From contig NZ_JAJOZC010000001.1 in NCBI RefSeq assembly GCF_023701695.1, positions 434,001 to 498,000 of the forward strand: 64,000 nt of DNA, in the 5' to 3' direction. The stretch comes from Streptomyces sp. RKAG290. Its GTDB lineage: Bacteria > Actinomycetota > Actinomycetes > Streptomycetales > Streptomycetaceae. Below are positions 17,851 through 26,308 of the stretch, one piece after another; the first letter of the stretch is position 1; each line of letters opens with the position of its first letter. A model generated the notes under the pieces. It worked only from the letters and a program-made list of their open reading frames with translations, did not search any database and had not been told where the DNA came from. Made by a program: the position numbers and the translations under genes.

Positions 17851-18498
17851 ATGCCCGACAGCCATTCCTCTGCACCACGCGGCGGGGTCCGCCTTGCACG
17901 CGGAGCTTCGCCGTGGCTCCTCCCGACCGTCGCCACCGCCGCACTCAGCCTGGCCCGGGCCCGCAGGTCCGGGCGCTGGGCGGCAGTGGCCGTGCCCACC
18001 ACCGCGCTCGCGGCGGGCATGCTGTGGTTCTTCCGCGACCCCGAGCGCGAGATCACCCAGGGTCGCGTCATCTCGCCGGCCGACGGTGTGGTGCAGAGCA
18101 TCATGCCGTGGAAGGACGGGCGTACCCGCGTCGCGATCTTCATGAGCCCGCTGAACGTCCACGTCAACCGCGCGCCTCTGGCCGGCACGGTGACATCGGT
18201 CGAGCACATCCCCGGTGGCTACGTTCCGGCGTTCAACAAGGAGAGCGAGAACAACGAGCGCGTAGTCTGGCACTTCGACACCGAGCTCGGCGACATCGAG
18301 ATGGTGCAGATCGCGGGCGCAGTTGCCCGCCGCATCGTCCCGTACGTCCCGCAGGGCACGAAGGTGGACCAGGGCGAGCGCATCGGCCTGATCCGCTTCG
18401 GCTCCCGGGTCGACATCTACCTTCCGGAAGGTATCGATGTCGCGGTCGAGGTCGGCCAGGCCACCACCGCGGGGGTGACTCGAATTGACCGTGATTGA
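17851..18498 (+). CDS. psd: Phosphatidylserine decarboxylase
   Basis: 215-residue membrane-associated enzyme making phosphatidylethanolamine from phosphatidylserine. It belongs to the short form of the family. Hydrophobic segments lie near residues 20-60, followed by WFFRDPER, the conserved SPADGVV and SPLNVHVNR motifs, and RFGSRVD near residue 190. The Gly-Ser in RFGS is where the proenzyme cleaves itself to form the pyruvoyl cofactor on the serine. The start is ATG 17851 rather than the in-frame start at 17815. Its 3' end overlaps pssA by 14 nt. Confidence 0.93.
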   Translation: MPDSHSSAPRGGVRLARGASPWLLPTVATAALSLARARRSGRWAAVAVPTTALAAGMLWFFRDPEREITQGRVISPADGVVQSIMPWKDGRTRVAIFMSPLNVHVNRAPLAGTVTSVEHIPGGYVPAFNKESENNERVVWHFDTELGDIEMVQIAGAVARRIVPYVPQGTKVDQGERIGLIRFGSRVDIYLPEGIDVAVEVGQATTAGVTRIDRD

Positions 18499-19339
18499 TC
18501 CTGATACCCAGGCAAGCTGGGTGCCGGAGGCCGAGAACGAGGACGACGCCGAGGACATGCCGCTCTCCATGCGGCTGTCGATAGCGGACACTCTCACTCT
18601 CGGTAACGCCACGTGCGGCTTCATGGCGGTGTACTTCACCACCACGGGGATCCTCATCCCGCACCTCACGGGCAGCGACGAGAGCGGCATGGCGCGGCAT
18701 TCCGCGGCCACCGCCGTGATCCTCATGCTCATGGCAGCCATCTTCGACCTGTTCGACGGACTCGTGGCCCGCAAGCTGCGCTCCTCGCCGATGGGTGCCG
18801 AGCTGGACAACCTCTCGGACCTGGTGAGCTTCGGGCTCGCGCCGGCGTACTTCGTGCTCGTGTACGGCATGGTCGCGGACGACGCGCACCAGCGGGTCTC
18901 GGCCCTGGCGGCCATCGTGGTCCTGCTGGCAGTGGTGCTCAGGCTTGCGAGATTCTCCTGCGTGACCTTGAAGGACGGCATGTTCCAGGGCATGCCGAGC
19001 CCCTTCGGAGCGCTCACGGTCATCTCGATCGTGCTCCTGGAGCTGCCCTTCGTGCCGACGCTGCTCGCGATCGTCGGAGTGGCGTGGCTCATGGTCAGCC
19101 GGGTCGAGTACCCGAAACCGCGGGGTGTCCTCGCGGTGGCGATGCTCGGCTGGATCGTGGCCGCGATGGGGCTGCTGGCCGCGTGGGCGTTCGACGCCCC
19201 CGGTGGTCAGCTCCTGCTGCAGACCGGCTGTGCACTCCAGGTGGTCCTGGGAGCGGTCATCCCGCTCTTCGCGACCGCCCGCCGGGTGAACACCTTCCGC
19301 GACAACAGGCGCGAGGCACGGGCAGCACAGCTGCCGTAA
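18485..19339 (+). CDS. pssA: CDP-diacylglycerol-serine O-phosphatidyltransferase
   Basis: 284-residue integral membrane enzyme that joins serine to CDP-diacylglycerol, giving the substrate for Psd. The CDP-alcohol phosphotransferase signature is clear: FDGLVARKL, then GAELDNLSDLVSFG about 10 residues later, matching DG-x2-AR-x8-G-x3-D-x3-D. Around seven hydrophobic helices follow an acidic N-terminus. TTG 18485 is preferred because GGGGGTG lies 7 nt upstream; GTG 18491 is the alternative. It overlaps psd, so the two are co-translated. A strong terminator follows. Confidence 0.93.
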   Translation: MTVIDPDTQASWVPEAENEDDAEDMPLSMRLSIADTLTLGNATCGFMAVYFTTTGILIPHLTGSDESGMARHSAATAVILMLMAAIFDLFDGLVARKLRSSPMGAELDNLSDLVSFGLAPAYFVLVYGMVADDAHQRVSALAAIVVLLAVVLRLARFSCVTLKDGMFQGMPSPFGALTVISIVLLELPFVPTLLAIVGVAWLMVSRVEYPKPRGVLAVAMLGWIVAAMGLLAAWAFDAPGGQLLLQTGCALQVVLGAVIPLFATARRVNTFRDNRREARAAQLP

Positions 19340-19360
19340 CCGCACCGCTCAGCACATATT

Positions 19361-19396
19361 CGAGGGCCCGGATGCTCCCCAGCATCCGGGCCCTCG
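19361..19396 (+). terminator. Strong terminator after pssA
   Basis: A perfect 16-bp stem (CGAGGGCCCGGATGCT and complement) with a CCCC loop lies 22 nt after the pssA stop. Confidence 0.88.
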
Positions 19397-19483
19397 TGCG
19401 TGCGGTGCGGGACGCACGGGGCCATGAGGGGCCGCCTGAGCCCGCGGCGAGCCAAGGCTGCCCCGCTCGACGCGCGGCGGGCA

Positions 19484-19523
19484 GCCGCGCCCCTCAGGCG
19501 CCATGCCGCGCCCCTCAGGCGCC
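19484..19523 (+). repeat. Tandem 19-bp direct repeat, two copies
   Basis: GCCGCGCCCCTCAGGCGCC occurs at 19484-19502 and again at 19505-19523, separated by two bases. It is non-coding and its role is unknown. Confidence 0.7.
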
Positions 19524-19604
19524 TTGCCGCAGGCCTGCGAGGCGCCTGTCGCAGGCGTGGTGCCGCGGCGGTCCAGGCGCTCTCCTCCGCGCCCGGGGAC
19601 GCGC

Positions 19605-19672
19605 CTGCGGGCCGCACGGTTCCTGTAGAAATCTACGAAGAGCCGGTCTCGGCCTGCAGGGGTTTTCATGCC
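19605..19672 (+). promoter_or_regulatory. Leader element, copy A (repeated near 29.05-29.12 kb)
   Basis: It shares several ordered blocks with 29047-29120: a CGGTTCC block, AATCTAC, an AAGAG/GCCGGT block and TTCATG. Copy A also contains the palindrome GTAGA-AA-TCTAC at 19625-19636. It may be a shared regulator site or a duplicated promoter. Confidence 0.4.
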
Positions 19673-19851
19673 TTTCTTACCTACCTGACCCTGCGCGACC
19701 TGCTGTGTACTCCTTTTACAAGTCGCAACGAAACAGGGGGAGTTGCACTTGCCGTGGCCGTAGCGCCACCTCGTTCGGGGGCTTCCGTGCACTGCCGGCC
19801 GCCCGCCAGGACCTCGATCCTCCTGACCTCTCGCCGAACGAAGGAAGAGCC

Positions 19852-20805
19852 TTGTCCGAGACGTTGTCCGGTCGGCAAATCGAGATAGTTTGGCCTGATC
19901 TGGGTATCACCGTTACGGCGGAACTCGACGACCGCAATCCGGCACTGGCCGATGCGTTGTGGGAGTCGTTGCCCTACCAGAGCCTGCAGGGCCACGCGCT
20001 GGTGGCGGGAGAGCACCTGTACCACGTGGCACCGATACACGCGCTGCTGCACACGCCCGCATCTCACAAGATCGCTGACCGCCGCGAGGCGCCCGACGGC
20101 ACGGTGTTCTGTTCCGCGCTGCAGCATCTGGGCATCAAGTACGGCGAGTTGACCGAACCGATGCCGGCGGCCCCCGTCGGCCAGATCCGGTCGCAGGACA
20201 TCCCGGCCCTGCTCAAGGCAGGACAGGCGGTCTGGGAAGCGGTCTATTCGACGAAGAAGCAGATGCTGGTGGAGGTCCGCAGGGCGGGCCAGGCGGGCGG
20301 CCACCGCATCCCCAGGCTGACCGCCACCGACACCGGGGCGGACCAGCTGATCCGCGACATACACACCGAGACGGAGCGGATCTGGCTGTCCGAACCGGTC
20401 GAGCTGGCCGACATGCACCGAGGCTGGATCCCCTCCGGCGCCGGGACCCACGACACCGTCCTGCCCACCCTGCTGTTCGTCAACGGTGAGACCCGCCCCC
20501 TTGGCTACGCCGCCTACGGCGGTCTGATCCGGGGCGCCGTCGGTGACATGCCGACCGACTCGCTGCGCCAGATGGCCCGCCTGCTGGTCGGAGTCCCGGC
20601 CGAGTTCCTGGGCTACTGCGGACTGGAGAAGCTGTGGGCCTTCACCGAGCGCTTCCTGTCCTGCCTGGACCGGATCGACCGTGACGACTTCCTGGCCGTG
20701 ACGCAGCACATGGCGCTGTACATCAACTGCCTGGGCGGCTGGAACCTGCACCTGTTCCCGTGGGACGCCACGGATTCCCTGCGCCGGCAGCGCGTACCCA
20801 GCTGA
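19852..20805 (+). CDS. Cucumopine-synthase/DUF3830-like protein
   Basis: 317-residue protein. Residues about 8-140 resemble the cyclophilin-like DUF3830 fold (RQIEIVWPDLGITVTAEL, then LVAGEHLYHVAP). The C-terminal part (about 150-317) is all-helical and ends in MALYINCLGGWNLHLFPW, which I recognise as the helical-bundle region annotated in cucumopine-synthase relatives. Cucumopine synthase condenses histidine with alpha-ketoglutarate by a Pictet-Spengler-type ring closure; whether this protein does so is inference. The TTG start at 19852 has AAGGA 6 nt upstream. Its TGA overlaps the next ATG. First gene of the putative cluster and its best candidate scaffold-forming enzyme. Confidence 0.6.
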   Translation: MSETLSGRQIEIVWPDLGITVTAELDDRNPALADALWESLPYQSLQGHALVAGEHLYHVAPIHALLHTPASHKIADRREAPDGTVFCSALQHLGIKYGELTEPMPAAPVGQIRSQDIPALLKAGQAVWEAVYSTKKQMLVEVRRAGQAGGHRIPRLTATDTGADQLIRDIHTETERIWLSEPVELADMHRGWIPSGAGTHDTVLPTLLFVNGETRPLGYAAYGGLIRGAVGDMPTDSLRQMARLLVGVPAEFLGYCGLEKLWAFTERFLSCLDRIDRDDFLAVTQHMALYINCLGGWNLHLFPWDATDSLRRQRVPS

Positions 20806-21917
20806 TGAGCGCTCTGCCTGAAGTCGTCGCGCCGGAAGATGTTCTGGAGAGGAAGTTCATGGCCGAGCCCCAAGGCGCCGCGTTCGTCCGGGAGATGATG
20901 CGGTGGCACTTCGGTCCGGAGACCGGCTCACCGTTCTGGCTGAAGCGCGCAGGGACACTCGACTTCGATCCGCTGACCGACGTCCGTGATTTCGACGACC
21001 TGAGCCTGTTTCCCAACCTGGTGGACGAGCTGCGCGACGTGCGTGTCCGCGACCTGATTCCCCGGGGCTACGGTGACGGGCACAGTGCCGGCGTCTACGA
21101 GAGCGGTGGCACCACCGGGCAGCCCAAACGCGTGGTGTTCGCGGCGGAATGGCACCGCCGCAGCGTCGAGTGGTTCAGCGAGCGACTGGACGCGCACGGT
21201 GTGGCCCGCGACGTCGACTGGCTCAGTGCCGTCCCGACCGGACCGCACAATGTCGGAGCCATGGCGGTGGACACCGCGGCGCTCCGGGGCGGGCTGAACT
21301 TCGCCATCGACCTCGACCCGCGATGGGTGAAGAAGCTGCTCGCGGACGGCCACACGGACATGGCCGGCGCCTACACCGACCATCTCGTCGAGCAGATCGC
21401 CTACATCCTGTCCAGCCAGGACGTGGGCGTGCTCTTCGCCACCCCGCCGATGCTGGAACGCCTCGCCCAGCGCGATGACCTGGTCGAGCTGGTGAACCGG
21501 AAGATCCGCACGATCATCTGGGGCGGCACGCATCTGGACGCCGACACCCGGGATCTGCTGCGCGCGGAGGTGTTCCCGAACACCAGGCTGGTCGGGGGCT
21601 ACGGCAGCACCATGATGCTGGGGACCTCGGTGGAGCGCCCCGGCCTCGGGGACGACGAGCCGTGCGTGTTCGACTCCTTCGCCCCGTACACCACGTTCCG
21701 GGTGGTCGACCCCGGTACCGGCCGGGTCGTTCCGTACGGCGAGCGCGGGCAGGTGGTCGTGCACCACATGAGCCGCACGGCGTTGCTGGTCAACAACGTC
21801 GAGCGGGACCACGCCACCCGGATCGCACCGGTCGCGGGCGGTTTCGGGGATTCCCTCGCCGACGTCGCTCCCGTGGAGTCCTTCAGCGGTACGAAGGTGA
21901 TCGAGGGCGTGTACTGA
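20805..21917 (+). CDS. AMP-forming acyl ligase, LuxE/PaaK-like
   Basis: 370-residue adenylate-forming enzyme lacking the usual large C-terminal lid, the size of LuxE acyl-protein synthetases. The ATP-binding loop SGGTTGQPK spans residues 100-108. IWGGTHLDADTRDLLR and GGYGSTMMLG correspond to later adenylation motifs. It would activate a carboxylate as acyl-AMP. No cysteine lies near the C-terminus, where LuxE keeps its acyl-accepting residue, so transfer may go directly to the reductase or to another thiol. Start and stop overlap both neighbours (TGATG junctions), so it works with the aldehyde dehydrogenase downstream. Alternative: a phenazine-pathway-type ligase. Confidence 0.72.
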   Translation: MSALPEVVAPEDVLERKFMAEPQGAAFVREMMRWHFGPETGSPFWLKRAGTLDFDPLTDVRDFDDLSLFPNLVDELRDVRVRDLIPRGYGDGHSAGVYESGGTTGQPKRVVFAAEWHRRSVEWFSERLDAHGVARDVDWLSAVPTGPHNVGAMAVDTAALRGGLNFAIDLDPRWVKKLLADGHTDMAGAYTDHLVEQIAYILSSQDVGVLFATPPMLERLAQRDDLVELVNRKIRTIIWGGTHLDADTRDLLRAEVFPNTRLVGGYGSTMMLGTSVERPGLGDDEPCVFDSFAPYTTFRVVDPGTGRVVPYGERGQVVVHHMSRTALLVNNVERDHATRIAPVAGGFGDSLADVAPVESFSGTKVIEGVY

Positions 21918-23269
21918 TGCTGTTCCTCGATGTGCTCGGCCCCGGTGGCCCTTACCGCTCCCGGCGGCAGGAGACGGTCCTGGACCTCGTCGGAGACCCG
22001 GTCGCGGCCCTGAGTCTGGCACCGCCGCTCTACGTCACCCGCGCGATGAAAGCACTGCGCCGGGCGCCGGTGATGCCACTCGACGCACGGATCGCCGCGC
22101 TCGCGGAGGCGGGCCGGGCGTTCGCCACGCAGCGGGTCGCGGGGCAGACGGCGCAGGAGTACCAGCGCACCGTCAGCGCTGCCACCGGCATCCCGATCAC
22201 GACGGTGCGCGGCGCCACCGACGGCATCGCGCGGGCCACCGAGCAGATCCACCACAGCGTGCGGAACGCCCGGCCGGCCGGTGCGGTCGGCTCGTGGCGC
22301 GACCCGCTGACCCGGGGCGGCCGGGCGGTGTGGACCCGCCGGGGTGAGGTGTTCGCCGTCCACGCGGCGGGCAACCACCCCGCGGTGCACCAGGGCTGGC
22401 TGGACGCCGTCGCACTCGGCTACCGGGTCGCCGTGCGGCCCTCCCGGCGTGAGCCCTTCACGCCGCACCGGCTGGTCACCGCCCTGCGCGAGGCCGGGTT
22501 CGGCAACGACCGGATCGCACTGCTGACCACCGACCACCACACGGCCGACGACATCCTCCGGCACGCGGACCTCGCCATGGTGTACGGCGGTGCGGACGTC
22601 ATCCGCAAATACGCGGGCGATCCGCGCATCCTGCCGCAGGGGCCCGGGCGCTCGAAGGTGCTCATCACCGCCGAGACCGACTGGGAGCCGGTCCTCGACA
22701 CCCTCGTGGAGTCGGTCAGCAGCGGTGGTGGCGTCGGCTGCGTCAACGCCACCGGCGTACTCGTCGAGGGCGACCCCACCCCCGTGGCGGCAGCGCTCGC
22801 CGAACGCCTCGCCGCGCTGCCCAGCCTGCCCGCGTCGGAGGACCGGGCGGTCCTGCCGGTCATGCCGATCGGCCCCGCGCGCCGGTGGGAGGAGGGGCTC
22901 CGGCAGCGGGCGGCGGGCACCAGGGCGTGGCTCGGCGCCGACGGGATCGTCGACGACCTCGGCGACGGAAGTGCCGTACTGCGGCCGGCCGTGCACCAGC
23001 TCGACAGCCCCTTCGCGGAGCAGCTCGGCATGTTCCCCTGTGCGTGGGTCGCACCCTGGGACCGCGCGGCCGGGATCCGGCCGCTGCGCGACACGCTCGT
23101 CCTGACGGCCGTCACCACCGACGCGGACCTGATCGACGCCCTGGTGGCCGAGCCGACCATCGCCAACGTCTACGTCGGTGACCATCCGACACCGTGGATG
23201 GCGCCCGGACTTCCGCACGACGGCCATCTCGCCGAATTCCTCATGCGCACCAAGACCGTTCTGCGCTGA
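21917..23269 (+). CDS. Acyl reductase of the aldehyde dehydrogenase superfamily (LuxC-like)
   Basis: 450-residue NAD(P)-dependent enzyme. The cofactor and catalytic regions are recognisable: VFAVHAAGNHPAVHQGW (Rossmann entry), MVYGGADVIRKYA, and the active-site loop SGGGVGCVNATGV with Cys275 as probable nucleophile. With the LuxE-like ligase immediately upstream, the pair resembles the fatty-acid reductase system LuxE-LuxC, which turns an activated carboxylate into an aldehyde through an enzyme thioester. Run in reverse it could oxidise an aldehyde. The small size of the cluster and the alcohol dehydrogenase next to it favour reduction. Translation is coupled to the ligase (TGATG). Confidence 0.75.
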   Translation: MLFLDVLGPGGPYRSRRQETVLDLVGDPVAALSLAPPLYVTRAMKALRRAPVMPLDARIAALAEAGRAFATQRVAGQTAQEYQRTVSAATGIPITTVRGATDGIARATEQIHHSVRNARPAGAVGSWRDPLTRGGRAVWTRRGEVFAVHAAGNHPAVHQGWLDAVALGYRVAVRPSRREPFTPHRLVTALREAGFGNDRIALLTTDHHTADDILRHADLAMVYGGADVIRKYAGDPRILPQGPGRSKVLITAETDWEPVLDTLVESVSSGGGVGCVNATGVLVEGDPTPVAAALAERLAALPSLPASEDRAVLPVMPIGPARRWEEGLRQRAAGTRAWLGADGIVDDLGDGSAVLRPAVHQLDSPFAEQLGMFPCAWVAPWDRAAGIRPLRDTLVLTAVTTDADLIDALVAEPTIANVYVGDHPTPWMAPGLPHDGHLAEFLMRTKTVLR

Positions 23270-23336
23270 CCGGCGCGGCCGCAGTGCCCGAGTACGGCCC
23301 GCTCCCCCGGTCCCGTGATCCACCAGGAAGAAGCAC

Positions 23337-24400
23337 ATGACCGCACAGACCGTCGCCTCCGTACCCGCCTATCTCGTCCCCGCCGCGGGCGCCCCGCTGG
23401 AGCGCGGCACGATTCCACGTCGGCCGGTGGGCGAGCACGACGTGCTGATAGAGATCAAGTACACCGGGATCTGCCACACCGACATCCACCGAGCCCGCGA
23501 CGACATGGGCGGCGGCGTCTTCCCGATGGTTCCGGGCCATGAGATCGCCGGCCTGGTCACCGCCGTGGGCCCCGGCGTCACCCGGTACCGGACGGGCGAC
23601 CGGGTCGGTGTCGGCTGCATGGTGGACTCCTGCCGGGAGTGCGGCAACTGCCGGGCCGGACTGGAGCAGTTCTGCGCGAACGGCGCCGTGGAGACGTACA
23701 ACTCCACGGGCCGCGACGGCGATCCGACCTACGGCGGCTACGCCACGCACATCGTCGTCGACGAGAACTTCGTGCTGCGCGTCCCCGAAGGCATCCCGCT
23801 CGACGAGGCCGCGCCGCTGCTGTGCGCCGGCATCACCCTGTACTCCCCGCTGACTCACTGGGCGGCCGGACCCGGCAGGAAGGTCGCCGTCGTCGGTCTG
23901 GGCGGACTCGGCCACATGGGGGTCAAGATCGCGCGCGCCCTGGGTGCCGAAGTGACGGTGCTCTCGCGTTCCTTGAGCAAGAAGGACGACGGGGGCGGCT
24001 GGGCGCGGATCACTTCCACGCCACCAGCGACCCCGCGACGTTCGAGCAGCTGGCCGGCCGCTTCGACCTGATCATCAGCACGGTATCGGCCAACCTGGAC
24101 CTGGACGCGTATCTGGCCCTGCTCAGGACGGACGGCACGCTGGTGAACGTCGGTGCACCGCCGGCCCCGAGCAGCGTGATGCTGTTCTCCCTCATGGGCG
24201 GCCGCAAGACGCTGGCCGGCTCGCTGATCGGCGGCATCGCCGAGACCCAGGAGATGCTGGACTTCTGCGCGGAGCACCGCCTGGGCCCGGACATCGAGGT
24301 CATCTCCGGGGAACAGCTCAACGAGGCGTACGAGCGGGTGCTGGCCTCCGACGTCCGCTACCGCTTCGTGCTGGACGCGTCGACGATCCCGGCCGGCTGA
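23337..24400 (+). CDS. Zinc alcohol dehydrogenase, frameshifted at a G run
   Basis: YahK/cinnamyl-alcohol-type medium-chain dehydrogenase. The first frame (23337 to about 23995) has GICHTDIH and GHEIAG for the catalytic zinc, the structural zinc cysteines CxxCxxCx7C, and the NADP loop GLGGLGHMG. The second half ([15 protein letters not shown] to the C-terminus) continues in the +1-shifted frame ending at 24400. Adding one G to the run 23991-23995 joins them into a normal 354-residue enzyme reading KKDDGGRLGADH. It would reduce the aldehyde from the LuxC-like enzyme to an alcohol. A sequencing error is more likely than true loss. A hairpin overlaps the stop. Confidence 0.82.
23991..23995 (+). 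other. Frameshift site (GGGGG) in the alcohol dehydrogenase gene
   Basis: Five Gs occur where the aligned reading frame requires six. This is the only position where the two halves of the protein join without losing family residues. Confidence 0.8.
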
Positions 24401-24409
24401 ACCGGCCGG
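24389..24409 (+). terminator. Hairpin over the alcohol dehydrogenase stop codon
   Basis: CCGGCCGG-CTGAA-CCGGCCGG, an 8-bp stem. A second short stem, GCGAGGG/CCCTCGC (24490-24508), precedes the next gene. These may reduce read-through or protect the upstream mRNA. Confidence 0.5.
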
Positions 24410-24524
24410 CCACGATCCTCCCGCCCGCACCCCGTCAACGCCCGGCCCGATCAGGCCGGCTGCGCATTTCACCGAACAGTCACAACGAAGCGAGGGTTTC
24501 CCCCTCGCCGGAAATGGAGTTCTG

Positions 24525-24989
24525 ATGGCAATTCAGCGGAAGCACACCATGTACGACTCGACCGTCATCGATGCCGATCCGGATTCGGTCTGGGCCGTCG
24601 TCCGCGACGCCCTGAAGGTGGTGGAGATCGTGTCCGGGGACGGAGTGAAGGACGTCGGCTGGGCCGAGGGCGGAACGGCCGAACGGGTGCCGTCGCGTTA
24701 TGACTTCACCCTGGTCTTCAACGACGGCCTCGTGCAGCAGGAAGTGGCCGGCCGCAACGAGGTGGAGCGGTCCCAGACGTACCGTGCCGTCGCACCGGCA
24801 ACGGGCGTGGACGGCTATGTCGCCACCATCCGGATCCGGGAGATATCGAACGACCCGGGCCGCTGCTTCTTCGAGTGGTCGCGGGAACTGACGATTGCCG
24901 AGGACGCCGACACCGAAGTGGTCGAGACGATCATCTCCCTGATGGCGAAGCAGGCCGATTCCATGCGGGACCACTTCGCCCAGAAGTAG
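24525..24989 (+). CDS. SRPBCC (Bet v1/cyclase-like) family protein
   Basis: 154-residue single-domain protein with the hydrophobic-pocket fold: N-terminal strand and helix (DSTVIDADPDSVWAVVRDAL), central strands (RYDFTLVFNDGLVQQEV) and the long C-terminal helix (VVETIISLMAKQADSMRDHF). Family members bind or cyclise small molecules; plant norcoclaurine synthase, a Pictet-Spenglerase, shares this fold, but nothing here proves catalysis. ATG 24525 with GGAG upstream. It sits in the middle of the putative biosynthetic cluster, 120 nt after the alcohol dehydrogenase, and probably acts on or carries a pathway intermediate. Confidence 0.75.
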   Translation: MAIQRKHTMYDSTVIDADPDSVWAVVRDALKVVEIVSGDGVKDVGWAEGGTAERVPSRYDFTLVFNDGLVQQEVAGRNEVERSQTYRAVAPATGVDGYVATIRIREISNDPGRCFFEWSRELTIAEDADTEVVETIISLMAKQADSMRDHFAQK

Positions 24990-25050
24990 CCGTCGGCGCG
25001 GGCCGGGGGAACCCGGCCCGCGTGCCCTCTCTCCGAACGAAGGAAAAGAC

Positions 25051-25185
25051 TTGACGGAGCCGTTGGCGCATCAGACGCATACCTCGCCCGAGGTGTCCGG
25101 ACCCAAATTCAGGATTGCCCGGCGGAATCCGGGGATCACCCTCATCGCGGAACCCGGCGCCGCCGGAGCGGGCCGGCCGGCATGA
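25051..25185 (+). CDS. 44-residue ORF resembling the N-terminus of the cucumopine-synthase-like protein
   Basis: TTG start with AAGGA upstream; the TGA overlaps the ATG of the FAD oxidase gene (ATGA), so translation would be coupled. The peptide begins LTEPL and contains GITLIAEP, paralleling LSETL and GITVTAEL of the protein starting at 19852. The preceding ribosome-site region (CCGAACGAAGGAA) is also nearly identical at both places. It is therefore a truncated duplicate of that gene's 5' end. It may be a relic that now serves only to couple translation, or a short functional peptide. Confidence 0.5.
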   Translation: MTEPLAHQTHTSPEVSGPKFRIARRNPGITLIAEPGAAGAGRPA

Positions 25186-26290
25186 GCGAGCTGCCCGAAC
25201 GCACCGAGGTCCTCGTCATCGGCGGAGGGGTCGTCGGCACCTCGACAGCGTGCCATCTCGCCGAAGCCGGCGTCGCTACCGTGCTGCTGGAACGCGGCGC
25301 CCTCGGGTCCGGCTCGTCCGGAACCACCGCGGGCGTCCTGCGCACCTACTTCCCCGGCAACACCCTCGTCAGCGGCCTTGCCGCCCGCAGCATGGCCGCC
25401 TACCACGCCTTCGCCGGGCGGACCGGAACCGACCTCGGCCTGCAGCGCATGGGCTTCCTGGTGCTGTTCACCGAAGAGCACCAGCTGGCGGACTTCCGGC
25501 GCACCGAAGCCGCCCAGCGGGCCGCGGGCGTGGACGTCGCACTCGTGACCGCCGCCGAAGCGGCGCGCCTCAACCCCCTGGTGGACGAGCGGACCGTCCT
25601 GGCGGCGGCGTGGGCCCCCGAGGCCTACGCCTGCGACCCCGTTGCCATCGTGCGCGGTTACGCCGCTGCCGCCCGGCGGGCCGGCGCCGTCCTGCACACA
25701 CAGACACCCGTCACCGGCATCGACCCCGACGGGCGGGTCCACACCCCCGCCGGCACCATCCGCGCCGACACCATCGTCTGCGCGGCCGGCCCCTGGGCGG
25801 GCGAGGTCGCCGCCATGGCCGGCGTGCGCCTTCCGGCTGCCACGTACCCCGTCGAGATGCTGCTCACCGACGCACCCGCCGCCGGGTGCGGCGCCGTGCC
25901 GATGACCCTGCACCCGTCCGGCCTGCGGATCCGGAGCTGGGGCGACCGCATCCTCGTCGGGATGGGCCGCCCGGGCCCGGACGAAGCCAGGGGGCCTGGC
26001 TGCGGCGGGTGTCGCAGCAGCTCGGGACCACCTTCCCGGAGCTCGCCGGCAACCGCCTCGACCACGGGTGGAGCGGAGACCTCGATGTCAGCCCGGACGG
26101 GATGGCCTTCATCGGCCGCGATCCCTCCCGCCCCTTCCTCTACGCGGCGGGATTCTCCGGCCAGGGGCTGTGCCAGGCGCCGGCCGCCGGTGAACTCGTC
26201 CGCGACCTCGTACTCGGCAAGCAGCCCTGGACCGGCACGGCGGCGCTCACGACCGCCCGCTGCCCCGGCGGCTCAGCCGGATCCGCGTAG
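25182..26290 (+). CDS. FAD-dependent amine oxidase-like oxidoreductase (DadA/GlyOx family), frameshifted at a G run
   Basis: The glycine-oxidase/sarcosine-oxidase-like family oxidises secondary or primary amines with FAD. The N-terminal dinucleotide motif is VLVIGGGVVGTSTACHLAEAG (residues about 9-29 in sequence order), and a central CAAGPWAGEVA is typical. The frame breaks after DEARG at a five-G run (25990-25994). The rest (AWLRRVSQQLG, then DGMAFIGRDP and AAGFSGQGLCQAPAAGELV) lies in the next frame to 26290. One added G gives a normal 369-residue enzyme. Its place next to the carbamoyltransferase suggests late tailoring, perhaps oxidising a ring amine. Confidence 0.78.
25990..25994 (+). 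other. Frameshift site (GGGGG) in the FAD oxidase gene
   Basis: Five Gs where six restore the family frame (ARGAWLRRVS). Same type of defect as at 23991-23995. Confidence 0.8.
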
Positions 26291-26308
26291 CCAAGATAAG
26301 GAACTCTC

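Larger units (their letters stand above)
19340..19851. other. Long leader/intergenic region before the putative biosynthetic cluster
   Basis: No gene is supported in 512 bases. Contents in order: the pssA terminator (19361-19396), a GC-rich stretch with a 19-bp direct repeat (19484-19502 and 19505-19523), then a lower-GC part with the palindrome GTAGA-AA-TCTAC and a segment also found near 29.05-29.12 kb. This is probably the promoter region of the cluster. Confidence 0.55.
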
